DNA of 64,000 bases. It comes from Tetmemena sp. SeJ-2015. Its lineage: Eukaryota; Ciliophora; Spirotrichea; Sporadotrichida; Oxytrichidae. The translations under genes and the position numbers were made by a program. A model generated the notes under the pieces. The model had not been told where the DNA came from. It was given only the letters and a program-made list of their open reading frames with translations, and made no database searches. Location: positions 1-64,000 of the forward strand of contig JAJKFJ010022813.1 of the NCBI GenBank assembly GCA_027382625.1, in the 5' to 3' direction. Below, piece by piece: positions 1-11,100 of the stretch; the stretch's first letter is position 1, and the number at the start of each line of letters is the position of its first letter.

Positions 1-1282
1 AGGAGAATTATCATTCCTTTACAGGACTGAGTGCTGCTTTAAGCGGCAACAAAAATGGTATTTCGGGATCAGTTACTGGAGTTTCAGCAGGTAGCTTCGC
101 TCTTAATTTGGTGATTTTATATAATCCTACCTTACATATAGTTAAATGATGTAAGTTGGGTAAAATAGACTTATTTGTGTGTAGGTCTACGAGTTTGCAA
201 TACCTGTGGGGTATGATCAATGCGCAATAAATCATCCTACACTTTCCTCTCTTCACTCTTATTAAAATATGGGTCATGCTAAATTGTATTTACTTCTTCA
301 CTCTTAATTTCCCCTCGAATGCTTTAATCCTCTTCTAAGTAATATTCTCGTTTACTAGTTTCAATATCATACCTGCTGATACTATAATTCAAAATATGTT
401 CTCATTTTAGAACGATAATGCACTTAATGATAACTTTGATAACTATGATATCTTTCAAACTTTCCTATATCCTATAATCAGACTTAACTCTGAGAAAGGT
501 ATCAGTCCAAGTACATGATTGCAAATCTGAGTTCAATCTTCGTAATGGGACTCATAATTATAGTTGTTTATGCTTTCTTTGGATTGTTGATTCTGCTTCG
601 AGTAAATAGAATCAAGAGTCATATCTTAAAAGACAGTAACATATATTTGTGTTTAGAGGTTAGAGAAGATATTTGATAAGCTTAAATAAATGCTCTTCTT
701 CAATTTGAAAATTAATTTTCTCATTTTAAATGATAATATTTGATCCTGCGCTATTTTTTCGAAAGCTATATCGAGTTTTGCATTAATCTATTGATAAACA
801 TTAAACTGGTAAGTCCTCAGTCCCCTTTCCTTAACATTAAAAATAGGGTGACTGGAACAATTACGGCTCAGTTATTTCTGGAATCTTTTCTTACATTATG
901 CTTTTGGTATCTCTGTGGTTTCCTTTATTTATGTTCTTCAAACTCAAAAGAAATATGCGCCTCATCGGAAACGAGATCTTTGATAAAAAATTTGACTCCC
1001 TTTATGAAAGTATAGATCTGCAAAGAAATTTTCGCAGTATTAATTATAACATCGTTTTCCTCGTAAGGAGAATCATCCTCGCTGTCATTCAAAAAAATTA
1101 ATATTTTGAAAGTAAGAGAGTATAAATTAAATTGGATTGCTGTAATTTTCACAGAGTATCCCTTCTCTCAGATTCAGACTCAAATATTTTCCTCAGTCTT
1201 CGTGCTATGCTTCTTGGCATATCAGAACCCTTTAAAGGAAGTTGCTGCGTTCAGAATAGAAATAATGAACGAGCTTTGCATT
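1..1282 (+). pseudogene. Gene A, 5' visible part: large ciliate membrane protein, interrupted by a TBE
   Basis: The gene runs in from the left edge. With TAA/TAG as Gln, coding blocks are visible at about 3-110 (NYHSFTGLSAALSG), 185-520 (LQYLWGMINAQ, the family membrane signature, with in-frame TAA and TAG as Gln), 505-650 (a transmembrane helix, FVMGLIIIVVYAFFGLL), 740-808, 847-1100 (a membrane segment and a tail with RRIILAVIQKN) and 1130-1282. Blocks change frame between one another, so introns or internal eliminated sequences separate them; only the intron at 809-846 is resolved exactly. Gene B at 22650-24000 has the same blocks in the same order. The copy is cut at 1282 by a transposon and resumes at 5427. 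An in-frame TGA further on (5533-5535), where gene B has TAA, argues that this copy is decaying. No function is known for the family. Confidence 0.75.
809..846 (+). other. Spliceosomal intron (38 nt) in gene A
   Basis: The intron starts GTAAGT and ends ATAG. Removing it joins the block ending INIKL to one starting GDWNNYGSVISG in the same reading frame, followed by about 80 open codons. The same intron is present in gene B around 23470-23507. Its size and borders match the introns in genes 1-4. Confidence 0.85.
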
Positions 1283-1359
1283 AAAAACCCCATAATATGA
1301 TAAGAAAGTGAAAATAAGTTGTGTAAAATTAAATTCTTTTTTTAATATTTTATAATCAT
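1283..1359 (+). repeat. Left TBE terminal inverted repeat
   Basis: 77 bp starting with AAAAACCCC and ending near TATAATCAT. It matches the reverse complement of 5334-5426 with a few indels, shares ATGATAAGAAAGT and AAGTTGTGTAAAATTAAA with it, and abuts an ATT target copy at 1280-1282. It has one C4A4 unit fewer than the right end. Confidence 0.9.
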
Positions 1360-1499
1360 CCCCAATCAAACGCGAAATTATTTAAAAATAACTACATAAC
1401 CACCTTTATCTCATTTTAAATTTTGACTCAAAGGGTTATGGATGGTCACCCTTTTTCAGTATTAATAGCCAGTTCTAAACTTTAAACTCCATCGAAAAA

Positions 1500-1658
1500 A
1501 ATGTTGAGAGGGGCCAGCGCCATTTAAGTCTCGCTTTTTAAAAGTTTTTTGAGATGAAAAGTTAGATTAGCTTTTTCCTCATCGCATTTAAAAAGGGTTT
1601 CAGCACATCAATTATTTGATTGTTTCCTAAAACTCTTCCCCACTAAGCGCACTTCATT
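1500..1658 (-). pseudogene. Remnant of a TBE-encoded coiled-coil-like ORF
   Basis: This stretch matches 12854-13012 closely. There the minus strand is open for about 52 codons (EVRLEAKSLRINQIIDVLK and onward, rich in Leu, Lys, Glu and Gln). In the present copy the same frame is broken by homopolymer indels. Its place near the left end suggests it derives from the smaller TBE protein (the family has a 22-kDa ORF), but I recognise no domain. Confidence 0.5.
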
Positions 1659-1900
1659 TTGGGAGAAAGCGCGCGAAGATTTTCCATAGATAGTTTCCTT
1701 ACTCAAGATTCTCCGAGACGTAGCAAACATCTATCGTTAAAATGGCAAAAAACGTAAAAAAATGTGAATCGAGTGAAGCGCTTTTATAGACTACCATTTT
1801 TTTTAATAATTCTAAAATTTTTTTTAAGTAAGGTTTGAGAGGGTGGGTTGAATTTTGAATGTGCTGACGAACCCTGGTTAAACACAAAAACCCCTTTCCC

Positions 1901-2230
1901 ATGAAAAAAGATTTGGGACAAGAAGCACGAAAAATAGTTTTTAAACGAGTAGAAAGTAAAATAACTAAAAGTGCGTTATTGCGGGAATCGGGCGAAGTCA
2001 GGCTTAAAAGGGTTTTTTCCCTTTATTTGTCATCCCGAAAGCAGTATGTTGCGTTCCTTAAGAACTCAGAGAGAAGAAAAAGACGGTGAGATCGTTCTAC
2101 TCGTTGACAACCTCAGGGGCCACAAGACAAAGGAAGCGAAAAAAGGGCATACGCTGAGTTGAACATCACCCCTGTTTTTAATGTTCCATATTTTCCCAGA
2201 GTTCAACGACATTGAGTTTTAAGGGAACTT
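1901..2230 (+). pseudogene. TBE DDE transposase (IS630/Tc1-like), frameshifted remnant
   Basis: The catalytic core is recognisable in pieces. IVLLVDNLRGHKTKEA (about 2088-2136) has the second catalytic Asp and the D-N-x-x-x-H motif. It is followed in another frame by YAELNITPVFNVPYFP, and in a third frame by PEFNDIEF, with the catalytic Glu. This matches the DNa..H and P-Y-S-P-x-x-N-x-I-E motifs of IS630/Tc1/mariner enzymes and of the 42-kDa TBE transposase. The frame changes lie in the runs GCGAAAAAAGGG and TTTCCCAG. The first catalytic Asp was not located. No intact transposase can be read, so this copy should be non-autonomous unless the shifts are sequencing errors. Confidence 0.8.
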
Positions 2231-2688
2231 ATTTAAAGGGGAAAACTAAAAAGAAGCTGCGCTTTACCCACTTGATGCGATTAAGCTACCCGATACGAGG
2301 TTTTAATAGGGGTATTTTTTAAAGAGAGTGAAGAAGAGAAGAAAAAGTTTGTGCGAAAATAAGGTAGAGGAATTTTTAAAGGAAAAGTTTTTAAAGTTAA
2401 AACTTAATGATTTAAAAGTCATTTTTTGCTTTTTGGGGGAAAGAAGGGATTCTTAAAAAAGGTTTCCCTTTCTCTTTTCGGGTTGGGGCCCCAAGGCCCC
2501 TAGCTACCTCATCTTCGAACCTGCTGCTGCATTATGTGCATCTCGTCGTCCTTAATTTTGTAAAAGTAAAGCCCGCTTGTTAACCTCGATGCTTTATTTT
2601 GCTTCCGTGCCTGAATCCCTTTTGCTTTCCCCCCTTCATTAAGTAGAGGGTTTCCAGGTTTTTCTACACAGTTAAACTCTAAAACTTA

Positions 2689-2943
2689 CTAGAGAAGTAG
2701 GGATCCTTCTGAAGCTTCCAAACCTTTCGTCGCTGATAACTTTTCCCTTGTTCTTTGGGTCGTTCCCTCTATTTTAAAATCTCTTCCTGTGTGCATCTTC
2801 AATGATCTCTTTGAGGTACCCCCACGTACAGAGCAAGGACCCCAAAAGAAGAACCTTCGTTTTTGGGAACTTTTTTGAGATTTGGGTTCTTTTTGGGAAA
2901 AAGGATAAAAGGCAACTGGATCTCCCTTCGAAATCGTATACAT
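2689..2943 (-). pseudogene. TBE internal ORF, weakly zinc-finger-like
   Basis: 84 codons are open on the minus strand. The central part, CSVRGGTSKRSLKMHTGRD, looks like a worn C2H2-type finger (Cys, then SLKMH), but the second Cys and second His are not in place. TBEs encode a 57-kDa protein with a zinc-finger region, and this could be its relic. The assignment rests on position and one motif only. Confidence 0.35.
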
Positions 2944-5333
2944 ATTAGTGATTGAATCTCAGGATGTTGGGATCTCCATCATTTTTGACTCGATTTTTTT
3001 GAGAGCTTCTTCTCATCACCCAAAAAATTCTTTGAGGGAAAGAGTTTTTTGTTCCATAAATTTTCGGAAAAGGGAAAAGACCAACTAGGATTATTGTTTA
3101 AATCCATAGCATGAGAGTTTTTACCCCCTAAGTGAAAGGGACCTGTAGAGGTCTTCCTTGCTTCGGAACCTGTTGCTCAACCTTGCGCTTCCCCCTCTTT
3201 AAACGCTTAAATTCAAGTTTTCCACCCTCTTGCTCGAGTACTCGTTTTCCCATTTTTAAAAATTTAAAGTTATTATTATTGATCTTTAAACCGAACGAAG
3301 CTAAAGGCTTATATTTAATAGTGAGATCCTTTAGGATACAAAACTTAAAAAAGATAGAAACCCAGAGAACTAAGCAATCGGGGCAAGTTGTGAAAAATGG
3401 AGCCTCCTTTTTAAAATGGGGGCTCCCCTTTTAAAATTAAAAACTAATTAATTATTTTTAATTAGTGCAAAACCAAAATTGCTGCAAATTAATTAGTAGC
3501 GTTCAATTTGGTTTTTCAATGAAATTAGTAGCAGGTATTTTTAAGCCTTTCGTGAGTCGACTTTTTAAATGGTTTCCAACGGAATTAGTAGCCTACTAAC
3601 TTCTTTTTTAAAATTAATTCGTTTGCAAAATAAACAAGAAAAAGAAAATTTTAAAAAATGGACTATCTAATAATAAAAATTAAAAAGATGAAAACATCAA
3701 TTTAATACATCTTTTGCACTCTGAAATTTTTTCGTGAGTGCTCTGCCCCAGGCAACAGCATAATAAAAATAAGGGGGGCTCTTCATAATTTTAAAAAATT
3801 TTAATTTTTTAAAATGGGAACCCAAACCCAGTAAAGACAAGTACAACCTTAGCAAAAAACAAGCTAAACTAAAGTTTGGGAAAAGCAACCAAACAAAAAA
3901 TGCTGTGTGCACTAAGTGCAAGGGGGGACTTCTGAACTTTAGGGTTTAGCAAGAGATCTCTGTGCTTTAAAAATTTTCAAGCCAAAAGTTGAGAAGTCGG
4001 TGGGCGGTTTTAAAATATCGCCCTGATGCTCCTCTTTTTTTGTGCTCCAGAGATAATGAGGGGGAAGAAACTTTTTTGAATGCGAGTAATGTCAACGACA
4101 GTTCGAAAACCTCAAGCCTCAACGGGCCCTCAAGGGTCCATCAGACAAAACCCAATTAAAACTTTTAACAAAAAAGTTGGGGCGGGCGCTTTTTTTCCCC
4201 CCCCGGGGGCCCAAATTTTGAGCAGGGTTTTTCTCACTCCCGCTTTCCTCAAAAAAACACATGGAGAAGAAGCACATGGGAGTTCGTAATTTAGGATAAA
4301 GAAACTTTAAGATGGTGCCAGTAAAAAGCACGATACCTTGACAAGGTCAAATAAAGAGGAAAAAAGAGGAAAAGAAGAGGAAGATTTAGTTAAAGAAAAC
4401 TTAAATTTTTGTATGGTGTCAGTAAAGTTTCAGCTTTGCTCAAAGCAAGACCCCATGCTTGAGAGTTTTTAATTTGGGGGGAGTGTGTTCAAAAATTTCC
4501 TCCCCCCTTTCTGATGCGAAACGAAGAACCCCCATCATACAAAAAGAGTATGCTTACAAGATCTTCCCTTTCAAATTCCCCTTTTAAAGAAGGAAGAGAG
4601 AGGTTTGAGTTCCGAAAGAAATGACAGTGTTGAGAGAAGCAGGGCAAAAACTTGAAGTACGTTCTTTATCTTGCTGGTTTTTTCTTATCCATCATGATTA
4701 CATCGCCATTCGCCCTTTCCCCTTTTTTGGGGGGAAACACACTAAGAGAAAATTTTTCAGCAGAGGGGGCAACAAGTAAGCTTATGCTATTCTCTCTGAC
4801 CTCGTTAGAGGGTGATGGAGGGGGCAAAGAGTTGGGGTTCGTTTTCACAGGAAACTCAACCCCGAGAAATCATGATAAAAATTTTTAAAAAAGTCAAAAG
4901 CATTTTTAGATTCAACAGGTTTTTAAAAAAGAGAAAACAATTTAGGGGGGCATCGGTTTCAAGGAATGCGGCTATTCCCAAAAGAGAAAAGACTTGGGTC
5001 AAAAGGTTATTTCAGTGGGGGCATTTGGTCCCATAGTTTTCATCAAAACTTGAATGCGATATGAAAACCCCCCAAAAATATAGTGTGAAAGTGAAAATGA
5101 TGCAATAAAAATTTTTCCCCAAAGACATTGTAAGATAGACAAGGGAAACAGAACCTTTGAAAAAGTTTTTTAAAAAAAAATCAAGCCAAACCATGAAACC
5201 TAACACTCAGTTTTCCCGAGATAGAGGAAGCACTTAAAGGGTTAAAAAAATTTAGAGAATATGAGAAGGACTTCAAAGTCAACCCTTTCCCAGAAGACTT
5301 TAGATTTTCCCGTTTAGGGGTTAAAAATTTTGC
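2944..5333. other. Rest of TBE interior, no intact gene
   Basis: Short ORFs occur on both strands (for example 3132-3434 plus, and 3697-3921 and 4119-4331 minus), but none has a recognisable domain and none continues across the frequent homopolymer runs (C8 followed by G5 near 4197, G6 near 4478). The part near 5030-5220 is clearly older TBE sequence because it is shared with the TBE relic at 21045. The 57-kDa and 22-kDa ORFs of the family probably lie here in broken form. Confidence 0.5.
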
Positions 5334-5426
5334 ATGATTATAAATATTAATAAAGAAATTTTAATTTTACACAACTTATTTTTTTACTTTCTTATCATTT
5401 TTTGGGGGGTTTTTGGGGTTTTTTTG
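5334..5426 (-). repeat. Right TBE terminal inverted repeat
   Basis: Read on the minus strand it begins CAAAAAAACCCCAAAAACC and continues into the same sequence as the left repeat. It is about 16 nt longer, because it has one more C4A4 unit and longer homopolymers. The target copy ATT follows at 5427-5429. Confidence 0.9.
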
Positions 5427-7120
5427 ATTAAAAAGTTAGTTTTTTGTTTTTTCAGATTTTATGCCAGACGATCCTACACTACAGTATTAGATAGGTTGGT
5501 TTGTTATCCTCACAACACTACTCAACATTCACTGAGTATTTGTATAAAATTTAAAATTCAGATTTGCATCACTATTGTGATAAATATGGGTTTTATGCTG
5601 GTGAGGACAATATACGAAATTAAGGCTCTCATTAAGGAGTTGTAATAAACTTAATCTGCATTATTAAAATAAATTAAAGTTGCTAGAGAAGAGAAGAAAG
5701 AAAGTGAAAACGAATGTTTAGGCTAAATTTAAGGAAGTACAGGAAACAGAAGTGAATATGTTTGAGAAGTCAAAGACTCTCTCAGACCTCAAGCTCCAAC
5801 AGACAATGCTATAAATTTTCTTTTTAATGTATTACATAGGATAATAGTACGTTCTCTTAACTAGTACTGAATAAGTGCTGGTTTTGAAAATGATTATTAA
5901 TTACATTCCTCAAATTTTACTTTACTTTACTTTACTTTTTAATGTAAGGAATACTAGCTAAGGAAACTTCTAATTCACGAAAAGGTTTTAAGCACAAGAG
6001 AAAAACCAGCACCCAAGACATCTTACTAGCGCATTAAGTAACTGTTGATATCTCAGGTGACTAAGACAACGAATTTGAAAAGTATTCTTAACGAGAAAAC
6101 GCAATACAAAATTTTGCAAGGAAACAGTCTCTAATTAAATTATCCTTAATATGGGAATTATGTTTTATATCTCGAAAGAGAAAGAATTCAAGGCAACTAG
6201 TTCAACAAAAGTCTAAGAAATTCAATTTAGAAAGAGTGCATTTTGAATTAAGTTATTAATTAGAGTAACTGAGATAACTCAGGAAAGTCCCTCGTAAGAT
6301 AGAAGTTTTGATTCCTAAATCGACATCGAAGAAAACTTCAGAAAGGTGTTTGTTGAACCTTATTAGCCTTTCTTTCACTTAATTTAATCTCTAAACATAT
6401 CACTTAGCTTAGGATGTGCCAAGCAATTAGGGCTCTAATTATCAAAAATTAATAAGATCTTAAAGAGTACATTTGTCTGGTAATTTTTTGTGAGAATTAT
6501 CAGTTGAGTATGGTTCCAGCTTTTGAAAATGTGGGAACACTCAACGGACGAGATCGCTCGATGTCTGTGATGATACATCCAATTATATCTAGCCCCATCA
6601 GGAAGCACACGCTCAAGAAATTTTCTAATGCTTATTGGAATGAAGGAACTGGCCCTGTAGCTTAAGTTCTATCTCCTTAGCAAAAAGCGAGAAGAAAGCA
6701 AATATAGAAAAGACCAAAACACAAAGATGCTTGGGCTGACGAACAAGAAATTAAAATTGATGATGACTCAATCCACTCCCACAACCAATCTCAGTCTCAC
6801 TTACAAGTATTTTCTATTTTGAGTCTAGCAAAGCCGGGAAAATTGTAAACCAGCCAGAGGAAGAACCCATGCTAATTAAATCAGTCTTAAATTTTCTACC
6901 CATTGATGTAATGGCAAAGATCAGAGAGAAAATTATGAAAGATATGTGGCAAAAAGAAAAAGCCTCGCAGTTTTCTATAGGTGAAGAGGCTCAAAAGATT
7001 GAGCAGAAATAGGAACCCACTTCTATAGATTACCTTAAATCAGAGTTCGACTTCTAAAAACTCAAAATGATATAATTCAAGTCTAAATAAGTTCTGAGAA
7101 AAGAAAATAATTTTCTATGA
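5427..7120 (+). pseudogene. Gene A, 3' part: last membrane segment and cytoplasmic tail
   Basis: Coding resumes after the TBE with MPDDPTLQYQIGWFVILTTL (5460-5535) and a further membrane stretch (5560-5645). The cytoplasmic tail follows: MVPAFENVGTLNGRDRSMSV at about 6510, then Lys/Gln/Ser-rich sequence, then LPIDVMAKIREKIMKDMW, ending at TGA 7118-7120. Gene B 23950-25492 has the same tail. TAA and TAG occur as conserved Gln. The tail needs removal of a 14-nt sequence at 6807-6820 to stay in frame. In-frame TGA at 5533-5535, where gene B reads TAA, would truncate the protein before the tail. The stop lies 167 bp from the convergent stop of gene 1. Confidence 0.8.
6807..6820 (+). other. Probable 14-nt internal eliminated sequence in gene A
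   Basis: Removing 14 nt between CAA (6804-6806) and GAG (6821) joins the tail blocks in frame (...HLQ-E-SSKAGK). A single G is repeated at the two borders. The homologous site in gene B needs removal of 20 nt and has AG at both borders. A GT-AG intron would fit A (17 nt) but not B, so a short eliminated sequence explains both copies better. Confidence 0.55.
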
Positions 7121-7287
7121 GATTAAGTATAGTAAAAAAGGAAATAACTATGAAAGCTCATCAAATATTAAAACCCAGAGTGATATCTATATTTATTTCA
7201 CACTCTTATCTGCAATTTAATTACTTGAATATAAAATTAGCAATTTTAATAAAAACTTTTCGTAAAAGATTATAAGCAAATTTATTA

Positions 7288-8190
7288 TCACTATAAGGTT
7301 TCTTCTTAGATTTCTCCAAGAAATAATTTCCTAATTGGGTGTTTTCCTATAAATTATTCGATCTTAATTGTTTCATTTTCATCAGTATATATAATAAATT
7401 ATGATTAAGTAGCATCTTCAATATGATCTTAGCCCAAAACTGTTAATGAACTGAGACGCTTTTGAAATTGCTCATTTCTACTTGAAACTATTCTTTGACT
7501 TTGATTTAAATCACTTTGGGATATTTAATTTGGCTGTTCGATGTTATTGAAACTTACTCTCCGCTGTTGACTCAAATCAAACTGAGAAATAAATTATATA
7601 GTATATTGATACTGACCTTAACTAAATTGAATATATTAAATTTAACTAATGCTGAACGCGGGCAGTTCTTATACATTCATCGAGTATTTGCGTGGGACAA
7701 AAGCCTAACCATGCCCATTATATTATTACCCCAATTTTCGTAAAGGAGATTTAACTTTGTTCACACTGTTTTAGCTTAATTTCCTCAATTGAGTCTGTTA
7801 ATTTAATTAAAACAATAATTTATTAAATAATTCCAATCACTTTGCAAATCTTAGCCTGAAATATTCTAGAAAAGAAGTTTTTATTCTCTTGTAAGAAGAT
7901 CATCAGTATGTTACAGGTAAAGATCACTTTCTACCTTTCCTTTCTTGTTATCCTCAAGCTTTATAATTATAGAGCTTTATAGGACTTGTGAATTCTCAGA
8001 AATTAGATCATTAGATGTTCTATTCTAAATTAATTATATTTTCTCATTACAAATATTGTTCTGAAATAGTTCATTAATAAAATAAAAGATAAAAACAATA
8101 ATAAATTATTTACTAAAATTATTAAATGTTTGAAAGCTATCAAATGAAGTTTCTTAGTAAGATGATTATACAGATATTTATTTGCCAGAA
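7288..8190 (-). CDS. Gene 1 cytoplasmic tail exons
   Basis: Four blocks, all open only with TAA/TAG as Gln. In protein order: STSGKQISVQSSYQETSFDS (about 8110-8190); DLISENSQVLQSSIIIKLED (7870-8010); SPLRKLGQQYN then PRKYSMNVQELP (7645-7800); and the last block from FDLSQQRRVSFNNIEQ to GEIQEETLQ-stop (7288-7580). All four paralogues keep these motifs, including the final TGA, which fixes the 3' end. The stretch between the last two blocks contains a conserved 3' intron, GTCAGTATCAATAT...CTCAG, but the exact join could not be made in frame. The composition suggests a cytosolic, possibly phosphorylated tail. Confidence 0.8.
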
Positions 8191-11100
8191 GTTGAATTAT
8201 CGTTTTACTCATAAATGGTGCGAAAGAAAAAGCTGGTTGTTGACTTTCTTACGATTTCCGACTTTTGTTTCATTTTTTCCTTTTAGAATGATTAATATAT
8301 GCTTTTCCTTTACAAATATTGTTCAAAAAGTTCATTAAAAAAAACAGAATAAACAATAAAAAATTTTTAAAAAATTATTAGATTTTAAAGATAAATAATT
8401 TTTTAAATAATTATACAGATTTTATTTGTATAATTAATTATTTTAAAAAATTCTCTTTGTTGAATTTCTTACTATTTCCGATTTCTATTTCATTTTTTCC
8501 TTTTAGAACGATTAATATATGCTTTTCCTCCTTTATTTGATAGCAATTTACATTTATGATAAATTTATTAATATGTTGCTCAATTTTGTTTTAAGACTGG
8601 CTCTCTTAGATTATATCTGCTTCCTTTTAAACATCGTCAATTTCAACTTCGGTTTCCTTAATTCCCGTTTTTTTAGTTTTCTTTTCGCGAATTTTCTGAA
8701 TAATCTTCTAAACGGCACTCCACACTAAACTGACTTGGTATGATAAAAACATGGCCAAGTTCATTGATATTCCAATTAGAATCAAAATAATCACCCACAG
8801 ACCTATGTTACTAGAAGTTTCATAATCAACTATATAAATAAATTAAAACCTCTTAAAAGGGAAAACAAGCTCAAATAATGAAAAAAAGTTCTTGAAAGAT
8901 TTAAGATTTTATTAAAAGGGTTATCATAGTTTTAATGATTTAATTTATAAAAAATTTGTTGAAATTTTAAAAACTATAAGGAAATATTTTTAAATAGAAT
9001 TTTTAAAAATTTAATTATATAGTTGTTTAATTGATCTTTGAGAGCCACAACACACACTGCAAATATTGCCCTTCTCATGCAGAATATTAAAAACTGTATC
9101 AAACTACTCTTCTGATTGTATCTGAAATTAATGTAAAGAGCACCATATCTAGTTTTGAATTCAGGCAAAGCCAGTTTTTTATGATTACGGATTAGTAACA
9201 GAGAAGCAATAATTGGAAATAAAGTAAGAAGAGACATTTATACTATTCCAAATAATGCAATAAAAAATAAAAAATTATTATATGCCTCAGAAACACTTTA
9301 TGTCTTCAAGAATAATTATTTAACTAAGCGACTCTTACTCTATCGAATTAGCCTATTGAATTTAGAAATAGTTTGAGGAAAGTTTTAAAAATTTTTTTAA
9401 ATTGGAATTTTAAATTTGAACCCATTTTTTTTGGGGGCCCCCCAATTAATAAAAAACCCGGGGGAACAAAATTACAAAAAAATTATTCCTATTCTTCGAA
9501 TATATTTCTCTCATGAAATAGCAGTAACTGCAAAATTTTTAAGAAGAGAGAGGTAAAATGTAAGATTATTGTTCAGCATAATTTAGTTGGAGCCTTCTTG
9601 AGGAAGTCGTATTAGGACTTGATGGCTGGATATTTTACTCTGCTTGTTTTTTAATGAGGTAATTTAAACAATGGAATCTTCTGTTCAACTTGGAGATTTA
9701 TGCAATTTTTTTAAATTCAAAGCCTAACCAACCTTTATGATGTGAAATAGTCTGTCATTGTTTAGATAATGGAGAAAAAAATTTTTTTAAAGTGAGATTT
9801 GAGGGTAGAGTCATTTCGTTTAGTCTCTTATTTTTAAACATTGGTCTATTTTGCGAACAAGGAATTTAGATTGAGGCATTAGCTGCTGACAATGTAGAGC
9901 TAAATTTGCAAGCAATGCATGTAAAGCACTGAGAGGTTCATAATTACTTATAAAAAAATGAAATGTAGGTTATCAAAGCTTGCCCACATTAATTTATTCT
10001 GAAGGGTAGTTTCAAAGCCTTTTTTAATCTGTAAGTAAATTACTTCTAAAATTTCAAATCTTACAGATTATGCTTTTTGTTTAGTTTCATCAATAGAGAA
10101 ACTAAAAGTATAATTATTAGTAGGAATCCCAAAATGAAGCCTATCTTTATCAAATTTTTCTGATAATTGCTGCTTGAATAGCTTAATAGAGTTAATATAA
10201 ACTTATCTGATTTTGTTTTAAAAGATATCAAAAGCTTAATCATTAGATTATATTATAAATGTAGATTAATTGGTTAAGCTATAAAAGAAATCTGTAACTT
10301 CCTTAGGGATTAAATCCATATTGGATATATCGATGATAGATTGTAAACATATTTTCAAGTTATAAGGTAGTTATAGATGGAGTAAAGGAATGTGAGTAAT
10401 TAGTTGCATCATATTTATCAAACTCCAAATATATCTGAGAGATATGCCCATCACTAGGGAAATCGCTAAGTTTATTACAATTCCTACAGCCAAAGTCTGA
10501 TTCATAAGGCTAAATACAGCTTGCATTCTTTTTGAAGAGTCTTTAATATAATTGAAATGCAAATAAATTCTCTACCTTAATCGCTTGCTTGCGGAGGAAT
10601 AGGACTAGATAGTTTTAAACCAACCTAAACTTTGAAATCAATTGACTGGAAGAATCTGTTTCTTAGAAAAGTTATCTGGACTTTATCATATATCTAAAGT
10701 ATTAAGGAAAGCTAAAACACTTACGTTATCTAAAGAAATTTCCTCTAGATTTTGAAAACTTATAGCAATCTTCATGTTATCTCTTTGAAATTCTATAATT
10801 TCAACACTTTTCACTTGTGCATTTCTTTTCTTTTGTGTAAGTAGTTCTATTCTTAAATCTTGAGATACGTTACTATACAAGCTTTAATCAGGTACCAGTA
10901 ATGGTTTAGGGAAATTGATCTTGAGTTAACCTATACGCTATTATTAAGATATGAATAAGAATATTTTACCGTATGAATCTATTGAAGAAATTTGAGGATT
11001 GCAAGTTTCTACTCTTGGACAAGCTGAAGAGTTTTAATATTCAGTTGAGAGAATAGATAGAGTAGATTTTTTGATTGAAATTAGTTGCATTGTTTGCTTA

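Larger units (their letters stand above)
1283..5426. mobile_element. TBE-type (telomere-bearing element) germline transposon, 4,144 bp
   Basis: Both ends carry telomere-like C4A4 repeats: AAAAACCCC at the left and GGGGGGTTTTTGGGG at the right. The inverted terminal repeats then continue for about 77 bp. The element is flanked by ATT on both sides (1280-1282 and 5427-5429), and the paralogous gene B has no insertion at this point. Length, C4A4 ends, repeat length and a 3-bp A/T target duplication all match TBE1 elements of oxytrichid micronuclei, which encode a DDE transposase and two further proteins and are removed during macronuclear development. In this copy the reading frames are broken and long runs of G, C, A or T are frequent, so it is either decayed or poorly polished sequence. 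Confidence 0.9.

Noticed and set aside
1283..1300. C4A4 repeat as a true chromosome end (telomere)
   Set aside because: Coding sequence of the same gene continues on both sides and the repeat belongs to TBE inverted ends.
2990..3120. Promoter-like T-rich and TATA-like stretches
   Set aside because: Such sequences occur everywhere at this AT content and cannot be singled out without expression data.
10061..10243. Membrane-like minus-strand ORF starting MIKLLISFK
   Set aside because: Another frame of the same strand continues the conserved gene 1 exon through this stretch with a polar sequence kept in genes 2-4.
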